64,000 nucleotides of DNA, taken from assembly GCA_024449915.1 (NCBI GenBank), contig JAMZAV010000433.1:186001-250000 (forward strand), written 5' to 3'. The DNA comes from Sweltsa coloradensis. Lineage: Eukaryota; Arthropoda; Insecta; Plecoptera; Chloroperlidae. Below, one piece after another: positions 12,183-25,548 of the stretch (positions are counted from its first letter, which is position 1; each line of letters starts with the position of its first letter). A model generated the notes under the pieces. The model was given only the letters and a program-made list of their open reading frames with translations. It had not been told where the DNA came from and searched no databases. A program made the translations under genes and the position numbers.

Positions 12183-13926
12183 GAGAGACGCTCGTGACAA
12201 GACACTTGGGGAAGAGGGGGACAACTTATTATGATTAATAGCTTTATCCCACGCTAGAAAGACGTCCACATTTCAAGAGAGGTTATACCGGCCTTGTCAA
12301 CAAAGACAACTTCTTCACATGTTAATGGACTTGATTTTTAAACACACCGAAATGTTTTGTTATTTATTTAGTTATTTTTAAAAGTCAAAGATGATTTCGA
12401 TTTGTTTAAAATTTGACTTGTCGCACATGATTGATGTCTGCACTCTGATTGAGGGGCTACCAGTTCGACATCGTCCTCGTCTTACGGATGAGTGAAATAT
12501 ATTGTAACCGGGTAGGGTCCCTGTAAATTATATGGCATTCGTGTTCACATACATTACTTTATTGAATAAGTGTAGTGTGGTCTAATTCATCGTGTAAATG
12601 TGTACAAATCAGTGGTGCACTATGCAATAAAAAACGAGGTATGATTGATCGGAATACGAAACTTCGTTTACCTTAATGACATAGGTTTACATTAGTGAGA
12701 TTATTAGTAATATTATTTGTACTTGTGGTATAGGGCCGAATAGTGGTTAGCTCGTAGAAAATAGAACCAAATTATTGAGATTTTTTCTCATTTATTTATT
12801 GAAATATGTCATAAAAAGTATTGGTTCTATTCAGCAACAATACATTTTCATCGTATTTTTGTAACAACGATATCTAGCATCTTATCATTCGACTATAAAT
12901 ATATAAATATATATAAAATAAATAAAATACAAATAAAAATAAATAAAAGACTTATTACTAGCTATTATTTCAAGCTCCCCAATTTACTTCATTCATCACC
13001 GTTAGGTTTTAAATCGACGGCATTTTTCTTTTTTATTCATAGTATTTTAATGAAGAATAATTCCAAACCATATTGTTACACTTTGGATTATGTGATGATA
13101 GGACAAATCAATTTTTAATTGTAGTTATTCATTATCTTTTATTAAGACTTTTGCTGAACTTCAATTTCGCAGAATTCGTTTTCGCAATGTAGATTTTTTT
13201 AATAAATCTATTATGAAGTGACATTGCAACAATGAATTATTAATTACCACGTTCGGAACGTGTGTATACTTGAATCTTGTCACGGAGAAGCGAGTGTAGC
13301 CCACCCAGCTGCTGGCAGTACTAGCTAGTCGAGGTCGCACTTGAGAAGTGTAATGCCTATAAGGAATCATTTCCTGCTATGAAAGCTATTTCAGGGACTC
13401 GTATTGATAGAAGTTGATTGAATTTCTGGTTCGCTCACCCCTTGAAAGGAGTCGGTAAATCGCATCTGCATACAAGGCGAGCTCTGACTGGATGCGTTCG
13501 TCCCCCAGACGGGGCGCACTTTGTGGCTTTCACAGTGCGAGAAATAAGAGTGCTGTAATTAGTAGAACATCACGGCTAGCGCTCTCATGTGAGTCCGATA
13601 CTAATATCAATCAACCAGTTACAACCCCCGACAAGTTAAATACTATTCAAAGCATACTCCGAACGTTTGATAAGTGAGACATGAAGAGACAAATCTGAAG
13701 GAAAAATAAATCATACTATAATTTACAGTACACGCTCTGAATTTATCCAATCAGAAACCAATGAGCTGTAGATGTCAATATTGATATCACTAACTCAACA
13801 ATCAATGTTAATTACACTAGAATTACAAAATTTTAATTTTCTTTTAATTTTTAAGAAACTTACAAATCCTTTCACAACTCTTTCATTTTTAGCCTAGTAT
13901 ATTAAAAGTTGCATTTAATGCTACGA
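12183..13926. other. Anonymous A+T-rich DNA
   Basis: No gene is supported. An A/T low-complexity run lies at about 12895-12955 (repeated ataaat). A G+C-richer patch at about 13430-13600 contains an unrecognised 61-codon frame. Confidence 0.5.
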
Positions 13927-13942
13927 CCCGGCACCTCCACCA
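13927..13942 (-). repeat. End motif of the TGGTGGAGGTGCCGGG family
   Basis: An exact 16-base match to the motif on the minus strand. The adjoining sequence to the left does not clearly match the type-1 or type-2 bodies, so this is either a third body type or a badly decayed copy. Confidence 0.7.
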
Positions 13943-14984
13943 AAAGTCTATAATTTTTTTCGGTTCGCCAATAAATATTAAAATACTTATACAAGCTTGA
14001 TGGACTGATTGTTTTTGTATTTTGACCAACAATAAAATATTGTTTTTCATGCAAGGGAAATTTTATTGTCAAACTGATTGAAATATGGCAAGACGAAACA
14101 TAAACGACTAAAATGTTACATAATCACAATATTATGTTGTATTCAAAAAATCTATTTACATCGTTATAATATGCTGTCTTTTCAAACTAGTAAACATATT
14201 ATCATCTAAGAATGTAGTGCATACCCTGGGTGTTACACAATTACAATGATAATGAATAACGATACTCCATCAAGGAAATTCAGAGATAATTTACAGCTAA
14301 TTGCGGATTCGTGCATCTGTGTTCAACAAGAGTCTGAAAATAGTGGCTATTACTTTTCTTTATTAGTAACTACTTGAGACAATTACTTTAAAACTCAAGT
14401 TTTAACCCCATGTTACGCAATATGCATAATTGAGTACAGATTTTAAAATATACACAACGTTGAATTTATTACTTGTAATGGGTGTGTCAGTTATTATTTC
14501 CGGTCGCATTCAATTTAAACGAAAGTGTTTAGTATATTTCGTAATATTATCGTAGATACAGAATCAAACGCGTAGTGTTTTCTTTGAGGCTCGTATCGCG
14601 CGTGCAATCTGGGCGGAGGGGAAACTGGCAGGGGAACCATTCTTGCATCGAGCCAAGTTATGAGCTCTCCCTCAGGAAGAAGGGTCTTTATTGACTCTAG
14701 AGATGGATCTAATGTTTACATCATCAACTAGCAAATATTTGACTGCTCGAAGTGGAGCTAAAAGTCACTGATCTGATGCCCCGGATTCAACTGTAATTAA
14801 AATCTTAATAGACCGACAAAACTCCATATGTAGCTTTCAACCTAATCAAATGCGAGCGATACTGGATTAAACAAGGGTGTATGTTTTAAAACTGATGGAT
14901 TATATTTACAGTAGACTACCGTATATCGTGCTCAGTACACTGTGAATGAACTAAAGTAAGAATGTCAGTGTACTTATGTCAAGT
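13943..14984. other. Anonymous A+T-rich DNA
   Basis: No coding, RNA or repeat feature is recognised. A slightly G+C-richer stretch lies at 14580-14680. Confidence 0.5.
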
Positions 14985-15245
14985 GGCGTGCAGGAAGGTA
15001 TACCCGTCGGTCGGGTGGTGGAGGTGCCGGTCCAGACAATTTTTATTTTAAGCTAAATCTATATTTTACAAAATACCATTCAATAAAAATTTAAAATACA
15101 TGCAACAGAAAATGAATAGGGAGAAAATCATAATTTAAGATAATGCACAAATAAAATAAAATATCCATTTTTTACAAACAATATTATGACAGCCGTATTT
15201 TCCCTACCCTACCCAATCCGGAAACCCAATGCCGACCCGAGTGTC
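14985..15245 (+). mobile_element. Type-2 TGGTGGAGGTGCCGG-family repeat
   Basis: A block reading tggcgtgcagg is followed by the motif at 15016-15030, then a body beginning tccagacaatttttatt and, about 150 bp on, acagccgtattttccct. The copy at 29681-29955 shows the same succession. The right side here also holds acccaatgccgacccga, resembling sequence left of the motif in the other copy, so the unit may be nested or rearranged. No coding capacity. Confidence 0.6.
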
Positions 15246-16879
15246 AAAACTTTTACTCGCACAGTCCTATTAATATAAAATACAGAACATGGAGAATTCA
15301 TTATTTTCAAGTGGGATAACCCGAGTGTTATTGATGCACTGTCTACTCATATTCAGAGTTGAAACTAAAACCGAGAAGTGGCATCCAATCATCATCATCA
15401 TCATCTTCATCAGTTATCATCCTCAATGCAGGATCTGAATCTGAAATACAAAACCAAAGGATTACTATTCCAACGTCTCAAAAAGACAAAAGCTAAATCA
15501 AAATATAGAATTAAGATAGTTACAACCGTTGCCAAGTTTTACAATTTCTCTTTATACTTCCATCTCGGCGTTGGGTCGTGGGGTTGGGGTGTGGGTCGGT
15601 GGCTTATGGAACCAAAGGCTTCAGGCACGCACTTTTAAACATTGTTTTTGTCATCTTTAGTCACCATTCAATCATCAAAAATGTTTGTTCATTGTTTTCT
15701 TTAATTCCATTTAATCCAATCCGCGCCCTGAAACAAAGGATATTATTAGTACCAGTACAAATAGTTCACACAAATAGAAAAAGTACAGTGACATTGTTGC
15801 ACATCCATGTTTATTTATCCATGTCTGTTTCACCCAGCGAAAAACCAAAACCTCACCTCGAAAATATATGGGACTGCATCTGAAACTTAAATGTACAATG
15901 GTTTAAGTTTGGTTTGGACATATATAACACAAATATAAATATTGAATTATATAACACAATTAACAATGAAAATGAATGAAAATGTTACACACAGAGGTAA
16001 CGAAACGTCGAGGTACGTACAATGTTAACTCGCGACGCGGCGAAATAACACGAAACTCTTCCACCATTAATTTAATATTATAATGATTGTTGTGTAACCA
16101 CTGATGTTTCAGTTTCACGGAAGTAATTTACGTTTCTCTTTAGTCGCAAACATTGAAGAACTATACGATTCGATGAAAATCTTTAGTAAAAGTTATTTTC
16201 AAAATATTAAAAAAAAAAATAGTCAAACCTTTTCCAGATAAAACGTTAGCATAAGTAAAACTGATAAACTGAACAAAACACGGTTAAAAATTAATGCACA
16301 GCACTCACCCGCTGCGTAATATTTCGGTGACATCCATCACCTTCCTCGGACGCGAGGATGTTAGCATAAGTGTTAAAACGAATTAAGTGTTTTATGAATT
16401 TGAAACGTAACTGACACCAAAATGTATGAAACACAAACTATGCTTCAAATTAACTAACAAAAATGGTATGTTTAATTTGAATTTGAAGCGTAAAACTCAT
16501 CAGTGGTGAGATGGTGACTTAAGTCCTGTGGATACGTGGTAGTGGCAGTGGAATCAAACTGTTAATGGGAGGGGGTAGGTGGTCGATCTACAGCAGGCTG
16601 TGCACTTAGCACCAGAGCTTAATTGCGACCCCAGGTGTGTAAATGGTCAACGCAACGCGTCGCCAGTGCTAAACGACTTGCTTTCAAACTATTGGATTCA
16701 CATATTCTATAGCCAGATGATTTGGCGACGAGTGAGCGAAACCCAACAAAGATACTTTTATCAATCAGTGACTCGCGGGGTTTTGTTAAGTAATTAACAA
16801 AAACACGCGGCTGTTCAGTATTAGTACAGAAACATGGGAGTTAATGTTTCATTCACTTCGGTCCATATAAGTAATAGTC
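15246..16879. other. Anonymous DNA
   Basis: No supported gene. Two overlapping plus frames (15378-15638 and 15578-15883) have no recognisable domain. The first includes a short catcatcat run and the second is A+T-driven. A short A-run lies near 16210. Confidence 0.5.
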
Positions 16880-16945
16880 ACGTTGTCTGATGACTCAGTG
16901 ATAAGAGATGTAGACCCAGATGTGCTGGGCTCAATTCCAAGTCGC
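16880..16945 (+). mobile_element. tRNA-like sequence, probable SINE head or tRNA pseudogene
   Basis: An A-box-like tgactcagtga (16891-16901) and a B-box-like ggctcaattcc (16928-16938) are about 37 nt apart, a normal internal pol III promoter spacing. The B box differs from GGTTCRANTCC at one position. I cannot fold a convincing acceptor stem with a terminal CCA site, so a functional tRNA is unlikely. It does not match the SINE body at 27010. Confidence 0.4.
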
Positions 16946-17600
16946 GAAAAACTTTGTCAACAATACTTTGACCAATTTAGCTTTTTGCTTTAATTAATCC
17001 GTCCAGTTTGATTCAAATACAAATTAATGAGACAAATAGGAGATTGAAATCGAAAGTTGATTAAAAGTTAATCTAGAAATCGCAATAAAACAAGTTCGTA
17101 AATAAATTGGGATGTTATATCTTACTTATTTTATGGTAGTCATTTATCTACATCGCCTTGTTATCGCCTGTTCATACTTGAAAGGGGATGGTTTCATTTC
17201 AACCAAATGAGCGTTATAAAATGTTAGGGGATGATTGCTTTGTAGGCAAGGGATGGCCTGACAGAATATCATAATTCAAGCCCGATGGTTTTCATTTAAT
17301 CTCGCGTCTCCCCTCTGTATGTTACATGAATCAACCACTCTGTCCTCCCCAGTCCCCATCGCAACTCACGAGTAGAACGATTTGCTTGTATTAATTCTGT
17401 ATTGCGCGTATCATAATCATAAAACTACCCCCACTATAAACTTCGAATGTTGCAAAAAAGAAAGTTTTTCCGCTCACGACTCTCTCAACATTAGAATATG
17501 GTTGATATTGGTGTTCTTAGAGAACAAACGGTGGGGTGGGGAGGGGGGGGAGGGGGGGGGGGGTGGGGGGTTTCTTCATCGCGCCCGCTGATGATCATCA
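16946..17600. other. Anonymous DNA ending in a G-rich run
   Basis: No gene is supported. At 17531-17570 there is a strongly G-rich strand with many G4-or-longer tracts (potential G-quadruplex), just upstream of the inverted-end element at 17601. Confidence 0.55.
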
Positions 17601-18370
17601 TTGGATGAGCGAGCGAGCGTAGCGAGCGGAAGCGAAGACTTCAATTTCACTGACCCCCCAAAAAATTTAGCTCGGGTGTTTTTTTTTTTTTTTGTTTTTT
17701 TGTTTTTTTTTTTGTTTTTCCGTCTGTTTGTTCGCTCGATTCCGGGCAAACGGCATACGCGATCTTGATGAAAATTTGACCGGACCTTCGTTTTCTCTGA
17801 ACTTAGAGGTGTATTGTTTTTGGGTACAATCGAAGAAATATTTCTCATAAATATCGTACTTTTACGATTTTTTTCGATTTTTAGTGTGATATTTTCGTGA
17901 CATTTGGGCCGATTCTGACCAAACGGGTGGGGCTAGAACGTTCATATTTCACATGGACATTAAGATTATGGTGATGTAGTACCTTTGAAAGAAAAAGTTG
18001 AAAAAGTTAGCTAGAATCCATAGAAATAAAGGTTTTAATATTAGTTTTCAATTTTTAGTGCGATATTTCGTCACATTTGGGCCGATTCTGACCAAACGGG
18101 TAGGGCTACAACGTTCAGATGTCACATGGACATTAAGGTTATGGTGATGTAGTACCTTTTGAAAGAAAAAGTTGAAAAAATCAGTCAGAATCTACAGAAA
18201 TAAAGGTTTTAATATGAGTTTTTTGAAGTTTATAATACCAATTAACAAATAACAATAGAAACTTGACAACAATCACCTCCACAATGCATTCAAAAGCACT
18301 TGCAAAGGAAAGTGCAAACAAACGCACAAAACGCAAAAAAAACTTACAAAAAAAACGCTCATCCATCAAC
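17601..18370 (+). mobile_element. Inverted-end repeat family, copy 2, with internal duplication
   Basis: Starts ttggatgagcgagcg and ends gctcatccatcaac, like copy 1 (8493-9023). It is about 240 bp longer, partly because of poly-T near 17680-17720 and mainly because an internal segment of about 174 bp is present twice in tandem (about 17876-18049 and 18050-18223). Both duplicates carry ttgggccgattctgacc and a block near gaaagaaaaagttg. No transposase frame. The duplicates have diverged, so the duplication is not very recent. Confidence 0.8.
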
Positions 18371-19759
18371 GCGGCGGGACTTAGCGTTTTCCTAGTTATA
18401 AAATCATGTAAACAGTAACAAGAAGTGACAGAAGTTTTTACCTATGTACAGATTAGTACGTCAGGCAACCATGTCAGGCGATGCCACGACTGTAATGATT
18501 ACTTATTGGTTTCTTCTACCGTTCGCACCCAACTTGGTGTGAAATTCTTTTAATCTGCTGTTGTGTAAAACACAAAACATTAATATAAAATTCCCTTCTT
18601 AGTTTTATCAATGAGTTTCCTGTATTTTATGTTGCAAATGTTGATTCGAGTAATATACATTGTGTATTTTAGACCCAAGTGCTGGCAATGATCAGTAGAC
18701 CTAATCCCTTTTTGTGAAACGTTATGGAGAAATAAGTTAAGAGAATAAAGCCTATTCAACTAAGTTCTCACAGTTTCCATAGCTACAATCTAGCAAGGTG
18801 AAACGCGTGGCGATATTATCTCCAAGTCAATCTGACGGCCGAGCTTAGTCCATCTCAAGTTACCATCTACTGAGACGATCCCTCCGACCATCTTAGTGAA
18901 CGCAAATAGATTCAAACCATCTGGAGAAGTCGACGACTAGACAAAGAGCAAGAATTAAATCAAAGTAAAGCAATAAAAGAAACCCCACCCAGACTCCCTC
19001 AGTTTCGACTTCGTCTTGATATTTAAACTCGATTCTTCTCGAGAAGATTTTATCGAATATTTTCTGAAACAAAAGCGCGTCGAACTCGAGCTAGGCAACG
19101 AGAAGTGAAGAGCTCGTTTTGTTAGAGAAGTGAAAGCCTCCTTTGCGATACGCGATGTCTTTGAGTATCTCGTTATTTGCGGAGTCGTATGATCTCCCTA
19201 AGTGTCGTAAGAAATGTCTGGTTGGAAAACATCTGTCGGGAGTCCCAGAGCGATAACCTTGAGCAACGGTAGAGGTTTCTACGAAGAAGAGCTTTCTTTG
19301 TGTGCTCGACAAGAGAGGAAATAAATCTTGTATTTTGTGCTTTACCCCTTACTATTTTCAGCGTGTTATAACGCGATACATGATATTATTTCAAAGTATT
19401 GTATTCTTGTTTAGTTTAGTTATAATGGGGTTATAATACAGTATATTACACCAGGAATCTGTGTTGGCAATTCAGCAAGGCAACTTACAATATACCAATT
19501 ACTTTAAAATAACAATTGAAAAAACAGAATAATCCTAAAAGAGAATCAGATTTTTACTTACGCCCGAATTAATGTTCATTAATTCATCATACCCATGTCC
19601 CTTTATTAATCACACTCATTTATCATCCTACACATTGATCACCACACTCATTAAACCTGGTTAATTGACAAGTACGGTTACGTGATCACCCAAAAAAGGG
19701 AGCGAAGCTTCGTAGACAAAGAAGAACACAAATAAAATCTTATCGTACATTGAGATTTT
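18371..19759. other. Anonymous DNA
   Basis: No supported gene. The stretch 18830-19320 is less A+T-rich than its surroundings and holds a 73-codon minus frame (19091-19312) with no recognisable motif. It could be conserved non-coding sequence or an old gene fragment, but nothing visible decides this. Confidence 0.4.
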
Positions 19760-19950
19760 TGGTGGAGGTGCCAAGTGCAAAAAATTTATCCATTTAAAGG
19801 TTGCACCGCCACCTTGATGGCAACTTTATGTATCATCCTTGTTGAAGGGCAAATCAACGCATGTCAATCAAAGGTCGTGTTCAGTTCTTATCGTGAGACG
19901 TGACACATGCAGAGACGGAAGGACAGAATAGTGATGCTTATTGGGGGGAT
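19760..19950 (+). mobile_element. Type-1 TGGTGGAGGTGCC-family repeat
   Basis: The motif at 19760-19772 has lost its last bases. The body is a clear match to the other type-1 copies: tcatccttgttgaagggc, aatcaacgcatgtca, tcgtgagacgtgacac, ggaaggacagaatagtgatgc. It resembles the minus-strand copy at 33193-33378 most closely. No coding capacity. Confidence 0.75.
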
Positions 19951-20181
19951 CTTCGATCTCTGATGTGAATTCGTAAATGTATAGTTACAAAACCTGTAGT
20001 GGTTGGCAAACATTTGTGAAACAACTAACCTAATGACAAGATAAGTGAATGAAAACCGCAAGTTTTAGTACATGCAGTGGCCGGGCAACAGGTGAATGAA
20101 ATATGCCTCATAGGAGGTGTTTACTGTGGAACTCTGACCAGGGAACTAGACACAGCAACAGGTCTGGCGTAGCCCCGGGAC

Positions 20182-20391
20182 GTGGGGCTGCACTGGTCCC
20201 AGGGGCCTCGGTCCCCAGCTGCTAGTCGTTTGGAGGGGGGTTCAACCACACCGCCGAGAAAGAGAGAGGCAGCAATGCAGAATACATTTACAACAGAGCA
20301 TTTTACTGAAATCGTGTCCAGTGATCTTTATGATAAGAACAAGAAGGCGAGGGAAATTATTAAAGATGAGGATGGCGAAAGTAATGACTAA
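20182..20391 (+). CDS. Unrecognised 69-codon ORF, doubtful
   Basis: An open frame from ATG to TAA. The first half is unusually G+C-rich (Pro, Gly, Ser, Arg). The second half is charged and reads like real protein, with residues such as DLYDKNKKAREIIKDEDG near the C-terminus. I recognise no family. It has no signal peptide or membrane segment. It could be a terminal exon of a host gene, a fragment of an unidentified transposable element, or chance. Potential acceptor-like ccccag lies upstream but no clear exon structure. Confidence 0.2.
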   Translation: MGLHWSQGPRSPAASRLEGGSTTPPRKREAAMQNTFTTEHFTEIVSSDLYDKNKKAREIIKDEDGESND

Positions 20392-21980
20392 GAAGTAATG
20401 ATTAAAAAGGTACACACATGGAAATACTTGCCAATATGAACGTTAACGTCGCATTTGAGCGAGTTTACAATTCATCCAATAAAATACCAAGAATATTATC
20501 AGTTCTGCACATTTCCTTAAAATTATTAATTTGATTTTCAAAAACTTCGCATGTTCATACCAACTTACAAGTGAAACATCCTAGATCATGAAATATTTTC
20601 CCGATTCAACGAAAACAATTACACTAAAAAACTAAATGTACCAAAATACCCTGTGAATTTACCAAGCCAATCTTTGCGAATCAATTGCATGCATAATCCG
20701 TACTCGTATAAAGTCTTAGTGCAAACTTTGTATAATGCATACAACGCTGTACATAAAGCGGGAATTGAGAGTTGACCTTTTTTCGTAAACTGAAATACGA
20801 AATCCCTTGCCGAAGCTTAGAATAACGTCGATATACTGCACTTTACCTACAAACCCACACATTAATTCCCTAAAGCAAAGTTTTTGTCGTTTATGAATTT
20901 CATCAGCATATTTTTACTATTGCATTTTTAAATTTCAAAGTACTTTAGAAAATCAAAGTCAATAAAAAACATTCATAGATAGAAATGTAAAATAAGCTTT
21001 AAAAATAAAAACTTGAACTTTTATTATGTGCGGTGTTATAAAATACTACCACAATAATTTAAAAAACAATGACGGACAAAACAGGGTTGGATTTTATACG
21101 TTATCAATTTGTTTTCAACCGTCGTTTTAGGTTTGTAAACACAATTCCATCAAAAATCCACCAAGTTTCAAGGCTAGCATTATGTGCTCTAATGGTGTTC
21201 ACTTCCTATTCGCAAGTAACACTGAAATTATAATGATTCATGTGCGTGTTCTTAGGCTTGCACTCAATACTCGACCATTTTCAACTGTAAATGCAATTAC
21301 TAACTACGTCATTACCAAAGTAAAGTAAACCTCGCGACTCTAATTAGGGCCAATTAAAATTGTTCTCGGGCTCAAGTACTTACTACTGGAAGTCGAGGCT
21401 CGCTATCTAAGCTCATGATTTTGCAATAAGATTGAATTACTCTACATTACATTTAATTTACAGTGGAATTAAATACTTGTGGTGTTAACTGAAAAGATGT
21501 TTCACAAAGCTCGTCTCATGTCTGGCCTAGATGAGGCAATACAAAGATTGCTCCTCGCATTGCAAGACGTGTTGAAATCCACGCTGAGGGAGAGCAGGGC
21601 AGAGACTAGAGAGTAGAGAGTAGAGAGCCGCAATAAAAGAAAGATCAAAGTGAGGGTAGGGCGGGAGACAGAGCAAATAGTCGGCTAATCCTAGCACGTG
21701 CTCAGGCCGGTTTGCCTCGAATAAGTGAACTCTCCACGGAGCGTACAGACACGCGCCACTAAATTGCAACACCGTGTAGTGTGAGGGCGACATGCTCTGT
21801 TTTCCTGGTAGAAGAATGAAGACGATGGCCAGCCAGGTGTAGTGGGACCTTTTAAAATGTTATATTCGTATAGTAAATCTGTAATTTATAACATATATAT
21901 CGTCTTGTCAAGATGCACCCTCCTTCAATACCCCTCACACTTCTTCCTTAACCCCCTCTCGGTCCAATACTAGCATCCAG
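20392..21980. other. Anonymous A+T-rich DNA
   Basis: No gene is supported. A small gtagaga duplication lies at about 21605-21630 inside a G+C-richer patch (21530-21790). Confidence 0.5.
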
Positions 21981-22075
21981 CAGCCCTGACTGAAAGCTTT
22001 TCAAAGTTATCCTTTAGTCGTAAATGCGAAAGTTTAAAGATTGCGTTATCTCCAACTGTCCTTGGATATACCTTT
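21981..22075 (+). mobile_element. Old SINE fragment
   Basis: The block ccctgactgaaagc followed by tttagtcgtaaatgcgaaag and gtccttgg parallels the SINE body at 27085-27190 (cctgactgaagg, cagtcgttaatgcgaat, gtccttt). Many mismatches, no tRNA-like head. Confidence 0.4.
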
Positions 22076-25000
22076 TACAACTACCACGTAAAGTAGGGCA
22101 TGATTGGCCCCTAAACAAATTTACCACAAGAATTCTACATATTTTTATCAGTATTCTAGTGAGACAATTATTGTTAAGATATTTACTGCATTTGGTCTAA
22201 CATGTAAATTTTGTGTAATTAGAAGCTATTAAACAAAAACGTGAAGGTGTATTCCTCTATAACATGCAATAACACAAGTATAACGTTATTCGTTGCTGAT
22301 CAACACTTGGAATCGAATGTGTTTTGTGGACTTGGTTTCACTACTGGCCTATATCCCGACTAGTAAACTAGCACAAATAACATTCCGCATTCCTTGGATT
22401 GTTTTCGTTGGTCGGAATGTGTAGGCCACTTCACTTTAACACTAACGGTGTCAACGTCCGAGTCCCAGTCCCACCGCGCGGATTGAAACATGACGACCAC
22501 GTAACATTTTACAAGCAACTCTATTACTTGTTCTGTTTTGGGGGGATTTGGGGGATTTAAAAGGGAAGGGGTGTTCAAAATTGGAATTATAAAAGACAGA
22601 CTATTCGATCAGACGTGGGAAATATTTTTAAGAATATATTATTCAAATAGTGTTATTGAGGAAAGAAAATTTATTACGTTTCAAAAGTTATTTTGATAAA
22701 TTATAATGTGACATATACATGTTTGACATTTATTGAACCTTTACCACGTTACAAAGCGGTTGTTCCTGTAAAATGTAGTTAAAAATAAATATTAACATAT
22801 TTAACTTCTTTATGAACGGTGAATAATTATGCTAAAGTGTTATATATAGCGATGGATCAAGTATTAGTGAGGGATAACTGAGATAATATAGTTTGATGTC
22901 CTTACGTCAAAACATCTTTAATTAAAGATGTCAGTTCAGCTTATGAAATACTGGCTTGCGTAAATGATTATAATTCCGGGTTAATTACTGTAAAGGAGTA
23001 ATGAAAGAAAGAATATGAGAGGGAGGGACGTTGGAAGAAGAAATAAGGAAACATTGGAAGTAACACTCATGATTGCCAGTGGCGGGATTTCACGTTATGA
23101 TCAACAAGACTGGTGGAAAATACTTAACAACGGAGATTCATCAATTAGAGCCAATCGTCAAATTATTAACTGAACTCCTAGCAGATGATTTCGCAGCAAT
23201 ATATTATTAATTTTCATATAATGCATTTATTGAGCCATATTAAATAAATTACACATTTTAAAGGCAAATACAAATGTGGTTAGAAAATATTGTCAACTGG
23301 ATATTATTTTAACAGCATTTTATCGACTGAAATGTGTATAGCTCAAACATAACCCTTTAATATCTAAATGGATAGTACGAAAATGGGAAGGAATTATAGG
23401 GCAGATTACGAAACAACATTTCACATTAAAATACCTTTTTAGTTTGACAAAAATATCAGACAAATCTTTGATAGAGGTAAAGGAATAGTTTGTCCAACTA
23501 CAAATTTATAAAGCAGAGTGCGTTTTAGTGTACAAGCTTTATTCATTAAATTTAAATACTAAGTTGGCTGTATAAATACAATTGTACAATGCTTCTTAGC
23601 TCGAGTTTCATCGTAATAACGTGTTCTCTGAGGACTTGTTAAGAGTTCAGTGACGTCGGCATCAATTGTTAAGCGACTAAATAGCCTCTACTAAACTGTT
23701 GCCTCAACCGAGAACCAAGTCGAGATTCCACCCCTCCGATAACACCCCCACCCCACCCACCCTCCAGTGACGGCACCCTAGCCAAGTTTCAATGTCACCA
23801 CTCTTAGCATCATCTCCGCGATTCTAGCAATTCATCACCTGGCAGACGTCTCGATCGATAGTAGTGGGATTTAAGGGTGGGTGGACTTACTTTTCAGTGA
23901 TGCCGTGATGATTTCTTTGAGGCCAGGCCATTCAAGCGTGGGACTGTGATACGGCAGTGAATAGCATGGTGGACCCTACTCCTTCGGGAAATCAGGGATA
24001 AAACCAAACCAGCCCAGTGTGCATTCTGTGGTCTGCACCCCCTCCATTGCTTTGACATAGCGGGAGCCCCAACCCTAAACCACAGTTCTACCGCTGGAAA
24101 ACCAACGAATTTTTAATTATTTTTTAAACATTTTTGTTTACGTCGTGCAGTTTCATTCACAAGGAAAAGATCACATTTTTTCATCGTGGAAATAACTGTC
24201 GATCTCACGGTTTTCGATGCGAGCACGTTTTGAGGGATCTACGTTACTTGGGAGCAAACAGACCGAGCCGAGTGGTATGAAGCCACGAGGAAACATTACG
24301 ATTGCTCTGGTTCTTTAATTGAAAAACAGGTCGATGGCTGTCATTGTAAACAATGTCAAGAACCCAAAGAAAGGCACCAATGAGAATGTGAAGGATGCAG
24401 TTTGAAGTGCAATGTGCAACGCATCCCAATGGAGAATTTACAAACTTCTTTTTTAAATTTTGCGAAAAAAGTTAGTGCTAGAGTGTTCACACTAATAACT
24501 TTAATTTAATTCTAAGTCCCGAATGAGTGTTATAAAAATGTATGTTTTCAATTTGTTTGTACTACAATGTTTCATTATATAAGCGAAATTGTAAAGCTTG
24601 TGCATAAATGATTTCTTTACAACATGCCCCATCTAGGGAGCTTGGACATCAGATTCAAAGAAAAGTGGCGTAAAGTGAGGTTGAAGTTCGAGTGACCATG
24701 TTTAGTAGTAGCCCTCTTAGGTGTAACATATTATCAGTGGTAGAAGTGACGAAGTGAGGACTTTGATTCGGGATAGGAGTTCTTCAACATAATCCGCCAT
24801 TATAACATGTGTAAATGTGTAGGGTAGGCATACAAAATTATGCTTGTCAACCTTGATTTGTGTTTTGTTATGACTACGATTAGCAATTCTGATGGAAGAT
24901 CACAGTCAACGACTCATTGACACTCAAGATTTAACTGACTAGTAATGATAATTTATTGAATGGGGAGAACATTATAAAAATCGAAATATAATTTAACTGT

Positions 25001-25378
25001 TTGAAATTTTGATTTCAACTAATTGTTTAAAATATGAGGCAAAGTGTGCTCGAATAATAAAAATAGGCAATATGTGGAACTACTTATATAATCCTTAATT
25101 TCTGAAATTATAAATTATCACGTCAATATAAGTGTTTTATAAGCAAGGTATAACTAGCAATGTTGGGAGACAACCTTGGCTATAACATATTCACAGATAA
25201 AAGTAATTAGCGTTAATTCTCATTAAAGCACACGAGTAAGCAAATGAAGTGTCCATGACTTGTGGTGAAGAATGACCCCACACGCATAATGATATTGTTG
25301 TGGCTGTATGTTGAATAATACGACCCATTTATTGTGTTATTTCCCGTGTCTGTTCTTATACCGTCGTTGCGGGGCACC
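22076..25378. other. Anonymous DNA
   Basis: No gene is supported. A less A+T-rich stretch at about 23700-24080 with pyrimidine-rich ccacccc runs may be a decayed repeat, but I could not match it to another copy in the window. Elsewhere it is A+T-rich with short chance frames. Confidence 0.5.
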
Positions 25379-25392
25379 ACCCCCCCCCCCCC
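25379..25392. repeat. Poly-C run
   Basis: A C homopolymer continuing into cacccgcccaccgccac. Overlapping frames encode Pro-rich or Gly-rich runs and are not genes. Confidence 0.8.
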
Positions 25393-25518
25393 ACCCGCCC
25401 ACCGCCACACTCACCCCCCAACTGGACGGCAGACCTATTAGTTACATCGGCCCCCAGAGCCACACCACGCTCGCCGACTGTTTGAAGAGTGTGTCAATCA
25501 AAATTCAAGCAGAGCCCT

Positions 25519-25548
25519 CTAAACATCAAACATCAAACATCAAACATC
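25519..25548. repeat. Short aaacatc repeat
   Basis: Four adjacent copies of a 7-base unit. Simple sequence. Confidence 0.8.
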
